64,000 nucleotides of DNA. Origin: Anaerolineales bacterium. Its GTDB lineage: Bacteria; Chloroflexota; Anaerolineae; 4572-78; J111. The notes below the pieces were generated by a model. The model was not told where the DNA came from. It did no database searches and saw nothing but the letters and a program-made list of their open reading frames with translations. Positions 8,709-16,405 of this stretch are shown here, piece after piece; within the stretch, counting starts at the first letter, position 1; every line of letters begins with the position of its first letter. The position numbers and the translations under genes are program-made. Location of the stretch: the NCBI GenBank assembly GCA_015075185.1, contig JABTUW010000004.1:372001-436000 (forward strand), written 5' to 3'.

Positions 8709-8757
8709 TTTTGGATTGACGATTTTAGATTTACGATTTTAATCCAAAATCTAAAAG
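8709..8757. repeat. Word-repeat hairpin (gattttagattt family)
   Basis: TTTTGGATT (8709-8717) pairs with AATCCAAAA (8741-8749), nested with ttttagattt/aaatctaaaa. The same word family returns at 38521-38612 and 60384-60462. Confidence 0.65.
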
Positions 8758-8766
8758 AGACATACT

Positions 8767-10305
8767 GTGTCCGTAAAACAGTTTATTTTGGCCCACGATT
8801 TGGGTACAACTGGCAACAAGGCTACTCTCTACAACGCTGAGGGGTGTCTGGTAAGCAGCGCCTTTGCCGGTTACGGCGTTGAGTACGCTCAACCCGGCTG
8901 GGCCGAGCAAAATCCTGAAGATTGGTGGCAGGCCGTCTGCGCCTCTACGCAAAAGCTCCTCCAACAAGCACGAGTCAGCCCCACGGATATTGCTTGCCTT
9001 GTTTTTAGCGGACAAATGATGGGCTGTGTGCCGCTGGATAAGTCGGCCCGGCCTTTGCGTAACGCAATCATCTGGGCCGACCAGCGCGCCGTAGCCCAGG
9101 AACGCTGGCTGAGCGAGCGAGTTACCCCCGCCGAAATGTACCGGATTACCGGTCATCGCCTCAGCGCCTCCTATACGATTTGCAAAATTTTGTGGCTGCG
9201 CGACCACCAGCCGGATATTTATCGAGCCACCTACAAATTTGTCCAGGCCAAAGATGCCCTGGTGGCCCGGCTGACCGGCGAATTTGTGACCGATCACTCG
9301 GATGCTTCCAGTACCAACCTTTATCATTTGGAGCAGGGTGACTGGTCGGGGCGAATTCTGGAAGCGGCCCAACTTGATCCAGCCCGGTTACCGGCCCTGC
9401 GCCGCTCGATTGACGTGGTGGGCCAAGTCCGGGCTGAGGCGGCTGATGAGGTGGGTGTGGCGACCGGGACGCCAGTGGTCATTGGGGCCGGCGATGGCCT
9501 GTGCGCTGCTGCCGGGGCGGGCGTAGTTACTGAAGGTGATGCTTTTAATTACATCGGCAGTTCCTCGTGGATTGCCCTGGCCACCCAAAAGCCTATCTAC
9601 GACCCGGAGTATAAAACCTTCTGTTTTGCTCACCTGGTGCCCGGCATGTTCAGTCCGTGTGGCACCATGCAGGCCGCGGGCACTTCCTACCAATGGACTC
9701 GCGACCAACTTTGTTCTGTTGAAACGCAGGCAGCGGCAGCTTTGGGACTCAGCCCCTACGAGTTGATGAATCTGAGCGCCGAGCAGTCGCCGGCAGGGGC
9801 CAGGGGCTTATTATTCCTGCCCTATCTGCTGGGCGAGCGTAGCCCGCGCTGGAATCCGCGCGCGCGGGGTGGGTTTATCGGCTTGACCGTCCGCCACAGC
9901 CGGGCGGATATGGTCCGGGCTACCCTGGAAGGCATTACCATGAATCTGCGGGTCATTCTCGACGCCTTTACCGCCCAGGGTGCTCAAATCCAGGTGATGC
10001 GGGTTATTGGCGGCGGAGCGAGAGGCCGATTTTGGAACAAAATGATGGCCGATGTCTACGGCCTGCCGGTCCATCGCCTGGCGATTTTGGAGGAAGCCAC
10101 CTCGATGGGCGCGGCGCTGGCGGGTGGGGTTGGTGTTGGTCTCTACCCGGATTTCTCAATGGCCAAAACGATGAACCAAGTAGTTGAGGTCATTGAGCCT
10201 GACCCAACAACCCGGCTGACTTATGAGAAGCTCTATCCTATTTTTGAAGCCACCTATCACGCTCTAACCCCGATCTACGATATGCTGGCCGAGGCCGGTG
10301 TGTAA
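8767..10305 (+). CDS. FGGY-family carbohydrate kinase (xylulokinase-like)
   Basis: A 512-residue kinase starting at GTG. The N-terminal phosphate loop of the ASKHA fold is at residues 11-22 (DLGTTGNKATLY). WADQRA near residue 98, GAGDGLCAAAGAG and the C-terminal GGGARGRFWNKMMADVYGLPV are typical of xylulokinases and related FGGY enzymes. It would phosphorylate a ketose or polyol in the cytoplasm, most simply the sugar brought in by the importer immediately upstream. A word-repeat hairpin covers the region before the start and the SD is weak (AAGAGA). D-xylulose is the default guess, but FGGY substrates cannot be assigned from these motifs alone. Confidence 0.9.
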   Translation: MSVKQFILAHDLGTTGNKATLYNAEGCLVSSAFAGYGVEYAQPGWAEQNPEDWWQAVCASTQKLLQQARVSPTDIACLVFSGQMMGCVPLDKSARPLRNAIIWADQRAVAQERWLSERVTPAEMYRITGHRLSASYTICKILWLRDHQPDIYRATYKFVQAKDALVARLTGEFVTDHSDASSTNLYHLEQGDWSGRILEAAQLDPARLPALRRSIDVVGQVRAEAADEVGVATGTPVVIGAGDGLCAAAGAGVVTEGDAFNYIGSSSWIALATQKPIYDPEYKTFCFAHLVPGMFSPCGTMQAAGTSYQWTRDQLCSVETQAAAALGLSPYELMNLSAEQSPAGARGLLFLPYLLGERSPRWNPRARGGFIGLTVRHSRADMVRATLEGITMNLRVILDAFTAQGAQIQVMRVIGGGARGRFWNKMMADVYGLPVHRLAILEEATSMGAALAGGVGVGLYPDFSMAKTMNQVVEVIEPDPTTRLTYEKLYPIFEATYHALTPIYDMLAEAGV

Positions 10306-10329
10306 TATTTATTAAGATGTGTGTATCTT

Positions 10330-10445
10330 GAATAAGAGAATTTACACAGAACTACACGGAGAAGTACAGATGCGAAGCGCACAGAGAAATTTTGAATTCT
10401 CTTTGTGTATCTCCGTGTATCCTTTGTGAAACTCTGTGTTCCTAT
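10330..10445. repeat. Word-repeat region (acacagag/ctctgtgt family)
   Basis: The gap alternates acacagaactacacggag and cacagagaaatt with complementary ctctttgtgtatctccgtg and gaaactctgtgttcc words, so several alternative stems are possible. A related copy is at 48475-48570. The open frame upstream of 10467 runs through this repeat and is not likely to be coding. Confidence 0.6.
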
Positions 10446-10466
10446 CTGGTTCCGGCTTATCTGCAT

Positions 10467-11402
10467 ATGGGTATGGAAATTCAAACGGTCACAGGACGGG
10501 TTCCGCTTGAAAATATAAAAATTGCCGATGGCCATGGCCACGTCTGGATCAGCCCGCCGGAGGGAGTCCACCCGGAAGCTCGCTTGGTCCTGGATAATCC
10601 CAAGCTGATCGAAGCCGAGTTGAAAGATTTTCGCTCGGCGGGCGGCGATACGATTGTGGACTGCATGCCCGGCGGCTGTGGGCGCGACGCCCGCATGCTG
10701 GTCAAGCTGGCCGAAGTAACCCAGTTGTATATTACCGCTACCACCGGCTTTCATTTACCACGCTATTATCCCTCTGGCTACTGGCTCTGGTCCGCTACTG
10801 AGGAAGAGGTGGCGGCCTATTTTGTCGAAGAATTGGCTACCGGCATGCGGGAGACCGATGGCGCCGTGCCGGCCACGACGATCAAGGTTGGTTATGACGG
10901 CACCATAAAGGAGCAGAACCGGGTGCTGTTGGAAGCTGTCGCCGAAGCCTCCCGCCAGACCGGCGCACCGGTATTGTTCCATACCGAACAGGGCCAAAAT
11001 GTCGAGATTTTGCCGCTCTTTTTTGAGGATCGCGGGGTGGCCTGCCGGCGCCTGTATTTTTGCCATATGGATAAACGGCCTGACCTCGGCCTGCACCGCG
11101 AACTGGCCCAGGCTGGTATCCTGCTGGGCTATGATACCTTTGTCCGGCCCAAGTATAAGCCGGAGCGCGGCCTTTGGCCTTTGCTCAAAGAGATGGTCAT
11201 TCAAGGGTTGGGGCGGCACGTAGCCATCGGGTTGGATATGTCTTCCAGTTCGATGTGGCGGCACTATGGCGGCCAGCCGGGGCTGGTTGTTCTGCCCGAC
11301 CAACTTATTCCCCGCATGCGGACTGAAGGTATTGACGACGCTGTTATTGACCGGCTGGTTGGTCAAAATGTGGCCGAGTTTCTGGTTGGGCGTGAGGTGT
11401 GA
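10467..11402 (+). CDS. Phosphotriesterase-family metal-dependent hydrolase (lactonase-like)
   Basis: An approximately 311-residue TIM-barrel amidohydrolase. The frame is open from 10392, but that part lies in an intergenic repeat; ATG 10467 or 10473 matches the usual N-terminus (IQTVTGRVPLENI). Metal ligands seen are the HxH pair (H23, H25 in DGHGHVW), a candidate bridging Lys in TTIKVGYDG, His in VLFHTEQG and YFCHMDKR, and Asp in AIGLDMSSSS. Relatives hydrolyse phosphotriesters, N-acyl-homoserine lactones or sugar lactones. Next to an aldose dehydrogenase-like reductase (12872), a sugar-lactone or sugar-phosphate substrate is the best inference. Confidence 0.8.
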   Translation: MGMEIQTVTGRVPLENIKIADGHGHVWISPPEGVHPEARLVLDNPKLIEAELKDFRSAGGDTIVDCMPGGCGRDARMLVKLAEVTQLYITATTGFHLPRYYPSGYWLWSATEEEVAAYFVEELATGMRETDGAVPATTIKVGYDGTIKEQNRVLLEAVAEASRQTGAPVLFHTEQGQNVEILPLFFEDRGVACRRLYFCHMDKRPDLGLHRELAQAGILLGYDTFVRPKYKPERGLWPLLKEMVIQGLGRHVAIGLDMSSSSMWRHYGGQPGLVVLPDQLIPRMRTEGIDDAVIDRLVGQNVAEFLVGREV

Positions 11403-11476
11403 TTCCTGAGAGCTAGGTTGAGTATTCAAGCTGTCATGAAAAGCTAAAAATACAGTAACTTGAAAGGAGTCGGCAA

Positions 11477-11725
11477 ATGATAGAAAATCTGATCTGGTTT
11501 TTGGTTGTAGGCTTGATTGCCGGTTGGTTGGCCGGGCGGGTGTTTCGCGGGCGAGGTTTCGGACTTATTGGTAATTTAGTTATTGGTATCATTGGCGCCT
11601 TTATCGGTGGTTGGTTATTCGATGTCCTGCGCTTAGCCCCCTTACTTACTCTGATAGCTCCATTTATCGTTGCTTTTGTCGGTGCCCTCGTGTTGTTGTT
11701 TGTGCTCAATTTAATTAGAAGATAA
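11477..11725 (+). CDS. GlsB/YeaQ/YmgE-family small membrane protein
   Basis: An 82-residue protein made almost entirely of three hydrophobic helices with the glycine-rich family pattern (GLIAGWLAGRVFRGRGFGLIGNLVIGIIGAFIGGWL). This family, also called transglycosylase-associated, is common in bacteria and linked to stress or envelope responses; its function is not defined. A good SD (AAAGGAG) precedes the ATG. It sits among sugar genes with no obvious functional tie. Confidence 0.9.
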   Translation: MIENLIWFLVVGLIAGWLAGRVFRGRGFGLIGNLVIGIIGAFIGGWLFDVLRLAPLLTLIAPFIVAFVGALVLLFVLNLIRR

Positions 11726-11756
11726 AGGCTTTGGCTAAAGCGCCAAGTGAGGAAAC

Positions 11757-12848
11757 ATGTCCTGGGAAACACAAATCAATTTACAACCCTATTTCTTTGG
11801 CGAGGCTGAGAAGAAACTGGCCGAGTTTGCCGGTCTCACCGCCTCAACCTTTCTTTACGAGAGCGGCGTTTGCGCCTTGCGCCTGGTCAATCAAATCGGC
11901 CAAATCACGCTGCTGCCTTTTCAGGGCCAGCAAATCTGGCAGGCTGAATTTTATGGGCGCACGCTGACAATGAAATCTATGTTTGACCAGCCTTACCCCA
12001 CCCAGGTTTATTTGAATACTTACGGTGGTTTTTTGATCCACTGCGGGGCGACGGCAATGGGTGTGCCGACCGAAAAAGACAGCCACCCGCTGCACGGTGA
12101 GCTGCCCAATGCCCCCTACCAAACGGCCCAGTTGCTCATCGGCCAGGACGAGCGCGGCCCCTACCTGGGCCTGACTGGAACTTACCAGTACACCGTTGCT
12201 TTCAATCACAACTATGTCGCCCGACCGGTAGTCAAGCTGTACTCGGACTCCAGCAAAATATCCATCTCGCTGACCATTAAAAACCTGAAACGCTCGCCGA
12301 TGGAGTTGATGTACCTGGCGCATGTTAATTTCCGCCCGGTGGATCAAGGCCGGCTGGTTTACAGCGCACCTTGCGACCCGCAGCACGTCCGGGTACGGAG
12401 CAGCATTCCCTCCCACATCCGCCCTGCCCCCGGCTACCGCGAGTTTTTGCAGGAGCTGGAGGCCCAGCCCGAAAAGCATAACCTCCTCAGTCCGGACCTG
12501 GCTTTTGACCCGGAAGTGGTCTTTTTTATTGACTACTTGTCCGACGAAGCTGGCTGGGCGCACAGTATGCAGGTCCACCCCGATGGCTCCGCCGACTTCA
12601 TCAGCCACCGCCCGGCTGAATTGGATCACGGCGTGCGTTGGATCAGCCGTACGGCCGATCAAGATTGCCTGGGGATTATCCTGCCCGCCACCGCCGAGCC
12701 GGAAGGATACAGCGCCGAGAAGGTGAAAGGTAATGTCAAAGTTCTGCCACCGGGCGGCGAGTTCCACTTTGATCTGGAAGTGGGGGCTTTGAGGCCGGAC
12801 GAGGCCAAGGCAATGGAACAAAAAATCAACCAAATCGTGGCGAGTTAG
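11757..12848 (+). CDS. DUF4432 family protein (aldose 1-epimerase-like fold)
   Basis: A 363-residue protein. Motifs such as LLPFQGQQIWQAEFYGRTLTMKSMF, GGFLIHCGATAMG, HPLHGELPN and MYLAHVNFRPV match DUF4432, a galactose-mutarotase-like beta-sandwich family found in sugar clusters. It may interconvert anomers of a sugar or sugar derivative, supplying the form used by the neighbouring aldose dehydrogenase (12872). The two genes are 23 bp apart and probably co-transcribed. Confidence 0.8.
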   Translation: MSWETQINLQPYFFGEAEKKLAEFAGLTASTFLYESGVCALRLVNQIGQITLLPFQGQQIWQAEFYGRTLTMKSMFDQPYPTQVYLNTYGGFLIHCGATAMGVPTEKDSHPLHGELPNAPYQTAQLLIGQDERGPYLGLTGTYQYTVAFNHNYVARPVVKLYSDSSKISISLTIKNLKRSPMELMYLAHVNFRPVDQGRLVYSAPCDPQHVRVRSSIPSHIRPAPGYREFLQELEAQPEKHNLLSPDLAFDPEVVFFIDYLSDEAGWAHSMQVHPDGSADFISHRPAELDHGVRWISRTADQDCLGIILPATAEPEGYSAEKVKGNVKVLPPGGEFHFDLEVGALRPDEAKAMEQKINQIVAS

Positions 12849-12871
12849 CGCTTCAACAGAGGACGAACAAA

Positions 12872-13846
12872 ATGTCTGAGATGATGTATCGGGTTTTGGG
12901 TAAAACCGGTTTGAAAGTTTCGATGATTGGCTTTGGGGCTTCCCCGCTGGGCCAGGAATTTGGCGTAATTGACCCGGCTGAAGGGAAAAGAGCGGTGCAT
13001 TACGCCATCGAGCGCGGCATCAATTATTTCGATGTCGCTCCCTACTACGGGCGTACTTTGGCCGAAACACGCCTGGGTGAAGCCCTGCTTGGCTATCGGG
13101 ACAAGGTCATCCTGGCGACCAAGGCTGGCCGCTACGATAAAGAGCTGGCCACCGGCTTCGATTTCTCTGCCCAGCGTATTCTCAAGTCGGTGGATGAAAG
13201 CCTGGCCCGTTTGCAGACAGATTACATTGACGTATTCCAGATCCACGATATTGAGTTTGGCCTCCACGAGCAGATTATCAATGAAACGCTGCCAGCCATG
13301 CAGCAGTTAAAGCAAACGGGCAAAGTCCGCTTTGTCGGTATCACCGGTTATCCTGTTTATCCCCTCAAGGAAATCGCCAAGGCGGCTGAGGTTGATACCA
13401 TCCTCTCGTACTGCCGTTACAATCTCATGGACACTTCAATGGATGATGTGCTGACCCCACTTGCCCGTGAACAGGAGATTGGCTTGATCAACGCCTCGCC
13501 GCTGCATATGCGCGTCCTCACCACGCAGGGAGCACCGGAATGGCATCCTGCCCCCAGGCGTGTTGTCGAAATGGGCCGGCAGGCGGCGGCTTTTTGCCGC
13601 AGCCGGGGCGTGGATATTGCCGACCTGGCCATGCAGTTTGTGCTGCAGCACCCCGTCGTGGCGACAACCTTGGTCGGCATGAGTAAGACCAAACATGTTG
13701 ATCAAAACCTTAAAACGGTCGGCGTTGCCCCCGATCCCGAATTACTGGCCGAAGTGCTGGCCCTGATCAAACCGGTGGCTAACGTCGCCTGGCAGGAAGG
13801 ACGCCCGGAAAACTACGATCCCGGCGCGGTGGAGAAACAATCGTGA
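12872..13846 (+). CDS. Aldo/keto reductase, L-galactose/L-fucose dehydrogenase-like
   Basis: A 324-residue TIM-barrel oxidoreductase. The catalytic tetrad is visible: Asp54 and Tyr59 (NYFDVAPYYG), Lys84 (ILATKAGRYD) and His125 (VFQIHDIEF). VLGKTGLKVSMIGFGASPLGQEF and LETRLGEAL-like segments resemble L-galactose dehydrogenase and bacterial D-threo-aldose 1-dehydrogenase, which oxidise L-galactose or L-fucose to the lactone. Its stop overlaps the GTG start of the next gene by 4 bp, a sign of translational coupling. Together with the PTE-like hydrolase it could form an oxidative aldose route beside the fucose isomerase pathway at 18128. Confidence 0.85.
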   Translation: MSEMMYRVLGKTGLKVSMIGFGASPLGQEFGVIDPAEGKRAVHYAIERGINYFDVAPYYGRTLAETRLGEALLGYRDKVILATKAGRYDKELATGFDFSAQRILKSVDESLARLQTDYIDVFQIHDIEFGLHEQIINETLPAMQQLKQTGKVRFVGITGYPVYPLKEIAKAAEVDTILSYCRYNLMDTSMDDVLTPLAREQEIGLINASPLHMRVLTTQGAPEWHPAPRRVVEMGRQAAAFCRSRGVDIADLAMQFVLQHPVVATTLVGMSKTKHVDQNLKTVGVAPDPELLAEVLALIKPVANVAWQEGRPENYDPGAVEKQS

Positions 13847-14892
13847 CCCATAATTCCAAACAGGAAGCCGCCTGCCTTGTCGCCCCCCGGCATATCGAAA
13901 TGGTACGTATTCCCTCACCTTCGCTCGGCCCTGAAGAAGTCATGATTGATGTCCGCTATGTGGGCCTGTGCGGCACCGACCTGAACAGCTACCGGGGATT
14001 GATGCCCCTGGTCACTTATCCGCGCGTTCCCGGCCACGAAATCAGTGGGGCGGTGGTGGCTAAAGGGGCGCAGGTTCCCCCGGCTGTCCGTGAAGGCGAC
14101 ACGGTCATGCTATCGCCCTATACCCACTGTGGCCTCTGCCCCGCCTGCCGGGTTGGACGCTTTAACTGCTGCCAGTTCAACCAAACCCTGGGTGTCCAGC
14201 GGGATGGCGCACTGACTCGCCGCTTTGCTATTCATTACAGCAAGGTTTTTGCCACTCAAGCACTCTCTCTGCGGGAGCTGGCGCTGGTCGAACCGCTGAG
14301 TGTGGGCTATCACGCCGCTAATCGAGGCCGGGTATCCGAAGTGGATACGGTCCTGGTCATCGGCTGCGGCGCGGTCGGCATTGGCGTGATTGCTGCGGCT
14401 GCCCGTAAAGGCGCGACCGTCATCGTGACCGATATTGACGACGCCAAGCTGGTGACAGCCCGGAAATTCGGCGCTCAATTTACGGTTAATTCCACTCAAC
14501 AGGACGTGCTGGCCGCGATCCACGACCTGACCGGTGGCGAGGGCGTGAATGTGGCCATCGAGGCCGTGGGTCTACCGGATACCTTCCGCCTGGCGGTGGA
14601 AGCCGCCGCTTTTGCCGGTCGAGTGGTTTACATCGGCTATGCCAAAAAGGAAGTCAGCTACGATACCAGCCTGTTTGTGCGCAAAGAGCTGGACGTGCTG
14701 GGCTCGCGCAATGCCCTGCATGTTTTTCCGGCGGTGATCAAAATGATGGAGAAGCGCCAGTTTCCCTTTGGCGACCTGATTAGCCGGGTTTATCCCTTTT
14801 CCCAGGCGGCCCACGCTTTTCACGATTGGGATGCAGCGCCCGGTCAATTTACCAAAATATTGATTGATTTGGAGGAAGGTCACTATGAGTAA
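13843..14892 (+). CDS. Zinc-dependent alcohol dehydrogenase (MDR family, polyol/threonine dehydrogenase-like)
   Basis: A 349-residue enzyme starting at GTG. Catalytic zinc ligands are in GLCGTD (Cys43) and GHE (His65, Glu66). The structural zinc lobe CGLCPACRVGRFNCC (Cys96, 99, 102 and 109/110) and the NAD-binding GCGAVGIG are intact, so this is a standard-length member, unlike the duplicated enzyme at 1748. The family includes sorbitol, galactitol-1-phosphate and threonine dehydrogenases. It is translationally coupled to the aldo/keto reductase upstream and overlaps the SDR downstream. Confidence 0.9.
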   Translation: MTHNSKQEAACLVAPRHIEMVRIPSPSLGPEEVMIDVRYVGLCGTDLNSYRGLMPLVTYPRVPGHEISGAVVAKGAQVPPAVREGDTVMLSPYTHCGLCPACRVGRFNCCQFNQTLGVQRDGALTRRFAIHYSKVFATQALSLRELALVEPLSVGYHAANRGRVSEVDTVLVIGCGAVGIGVIAAAARKGATVIVTDIDDAKLVTARKFGAQFTVNSTQQDVLAAIHDLTGGEGVNVAIEAVGLPDTFRLAVEAAAFAGRVVYIGYAKKEVSYDTSLFVRKELDVLGSRNALHVFPAVIKMMEKRQFPFGDLISRVYPFSQAAHAFHDWDAAPGQFTKILIDLEEGHYE

Positions 14893-15655
14893 GGACTATC
14901 CAAATTTTAGCCTGGCTGGGCAGATTGCCCTGGTCACCGGCGCCAGCCGGGGCCTGGGCCGAGGCTGCGCCCTGGCCTTAGCTCACGCCGGGGCCGATAT
15001 TGCTTTGGGGCTGCGGGATGTCAATACCGCCGCTGACCTGGCCGCTGAAATCGAGGCGCTGGGCCGGCGGGTACTGCGCTTGCAGATGGACATGACCCGC
15101 CTCGATCAAATTCGCCGGGCCGTGGAGCAGGCTGTAGCCCACTTTGGGCGGATTGATATTCTACTCAACAACGCCGGGGTTGGGCCGCCCAACCCGGCGG
15201 AACAGGTCCGCGAGGAGGATTTTGATTTCACCCTCGGCGTCAACCTCAAAGGAACATACTTTGCCAGTCAGGCGGTTGGCCGGCAGATGATCGCTCAAAA
15301 ATACGGACGCATCATCAACATGAGTTCCCAGGCCGGTTTGGTGGCCCTGCCGACCGAGTCGGTCTACTGTATGACCAAGGCGGCAATTAACCACCTGACC
15401 AAGTGTTTGGCCGTCGAATGGGCGCCGCATCATATAACCGTCAACGCGGTGGCCCCGACCTTTATCAAAACGCCGGGGACCGAAAAGTGGCTTGACGATC
15501 CGGATTTTAAGGCCAGCGTCATTGCTCGGATTCCGCTCGGTCGAGTTGGTGAGCCGGTGGACGTGGCCGGGGCAGTAGTATTTCTGGCCTCTCCAGCGGC
15601 TTCATTGATTACCGGGGCTACATTGTTGATTGATGGCGGCTGGACGGCGAGTTAG
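14885..15655 (+). CDS. SDR family oxidoreductase (gluconate 5-dehydrogenase/3-oxoacyl reductase-like)
   Basis: A 256-residue short-chain dehydrogenase. The ATG at 14885 is chosen because GGAGGAAGG lies just before it; it overlaps the end of the upstream dehydrogenase by 8 bp. The cofactor motif is TGASRGLGRG, followed by NNAGVG, the active-site pair YCMTK and the C-terminal IDGGWTAS. It probably oxidises or reduces a sugar acid or keto-sugar in the same pathway as its two upstream neighbours. A REP-type repeat follows directly. Confidence 0.9.
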   Translation: MSKDYPNFSLAGQIALVTGASRGLGRGCALALAHAGADIALGLRDVNTAADLAAEIEALGRRVLRLQMDMTRLDQIRRAVEQAVAHFGRIDILLNNAGVGPPNPAEQVREEDFDFTLGVNLKGTYFASQAVGRQMIAQKYGRIINMSSQAGLVALPTESVYCMTKAAINHLTKCLAVEWAPHHITVNAVAPTFIKTPGTEKWLDDPDFKASVIARIPLGRVGEPVDVAGAVVFLASPAASLITGATLLIDGGWTAS

Positions 15656-15704
15656 TGTAGTGGGTTTCAGGTCTGTTGGCAAGGTTCCTAAAGCTACCCT
15701 TGAA

Positions 15705-15808
15705 GACCGAGGCTGAAGCCATCGGTCTGAAAGGGCGAAGCCCTAACGGGCTGGACTTTTAGCTCGAAGAGCTTTGCTCTCTGAGCACGACGGCTTTCCC
15801 CGCGCCTC
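15705..15808 (+). repeat. REP-type structured repeat, copy 1
   Basis: The element starts with the hairpin GACCGA-GGCTgaAGCC-A-TCGGTC (15705-15727), then aaagggcgaagccct, an agctcgaagagct hairpin and a decayed second GC hairpin. It is a direct repeat of 16269-16380 on the other side of the transposase. Confidence 0.85.
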
Positions 15809-15836
15809 TAAAGGGATAGCTAAGGGATACGAAATT

Positions 15837-16259
15837 ATGCCCTACTACCGGCTCTTTTATCATATGATCTGGGGAACTAAAAACCGTGAATCTCTCATTC
15901 AAGTTGAATTTGAGAAGTCTTTGCATAATATCATGATTGCTAAAGGGAAGGAGTTGGGAGCGTTTGTTTATGCAAGTGGTGGTATTGAAGATCACGTTCA
16001 TCTGGCTGCTTCAATACCGCCGCGAATTGCTCTGGCTGATTTTATTGGCCAAGTGAAAGGTAATAGTTCGCATTGGATAAACCATGAACTATCCTTGCCT
16101 TATCAGTTCAATTGGCAAGCAGAATATGGGGTCGTCTCGTTTGGTGGTAAACAACTGAATATGGTCGTGAAATATGTCAAGAACCAACGTCAACATCATC
16201 TGGCAGGAACAATTATTCCGTTTTTGGAACGTGTTGAGGCTAAGGAAGCGCGAGGCTGA
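15837..16259 (+). CDS. REP-associated tyrosine transposase (IS200/IS605 TnpA-like, Y1)
   Basis: A 140-residue single-strand transposase, full length for the IS200-type family. The HUH motif is at residues 53-55 (EDHVHLA) and the candidate catalytic tyrosine is Tyr113 (VKYVKNQRQHH). The N-terminus YYRLFYHMIWGTKNRE is typical. ATG 15837 with AAGGGA upstream is chosen over an upstream extension that lies in the repeat. It would cut and join the flanking hairpin repeats as single-stranded DNA. All motifs look intact, so it may be active. Confidence 0.88.
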   Translation: MPYYRLFYHMIWGTKNRESLIQVEFEKSLHNIMIAKGKELGAFVYASGGIEDHVHLAASIPPRIALADFIGQVKGNSSHWINHELSLPYQFNWQAEYGVVSFGGKQLNMVVKYVKNQRQHHLAGTIIPFLERVEAKEARG

Positions 16260-16268
16260 AGCAATAAT

Positions 16269-16380
16269 GGCCGAGGCTGAAGCCGTCGGCCTGAAAGGGC
16301 GAAGCCCTGGGGGCTGAATCTATCTTAGCTCGAAGAGCTTTGCTTTCTGAGTGCGGTGGCTTCAGCCCCGCACCTCTCTT
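16269..16380 (+). repeat. REP-type structured repeat, copy 2
   Basis: Direct repeat of copy 1. The first hairpin is GGCCGA-GGCTgaAGCC-G-TCGGCC (16269-16291) and the second is 16351-16373 (GTGCGG-t-GGCTtcAGCC-CCGCAC). The change from A-T to G-C in the first stem keeps pairing. Confidence 0.85.
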
Positions 16381-16405
16381 GTAGTAAGGATTAGGAGGGA
16401 TTCCG

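Larger units (their letters stand above)
15705..16380 (+). mobile_element. RAYT/REP element: transposase between two direct structured repeats
   Basis: One Y1-type transposase gene (15837-16259) lies between two roughly 105-bp direct copies of a hairpin-rich repeat. Outside these copies a third, inverted copy is found at 18049-18099. This is the arrangement expected for REP-associated tyrosine transposases acting on REP/BIME sequences. Confidence 0.75.

Noticed and set aside
8643..8840. Small plus-strand frame of 65 codons across the importer terminator
   Set aside because: It runs through the terminator and a repeat into the kinase gene in another frame; no coding signs.
11844..12833. 329-codon minus-strand frame opposite the DUF4432 gene
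   Set aside because: Antisense shadow of a recognisable protein; composition rich in Gln, Arg and Val without motifs.
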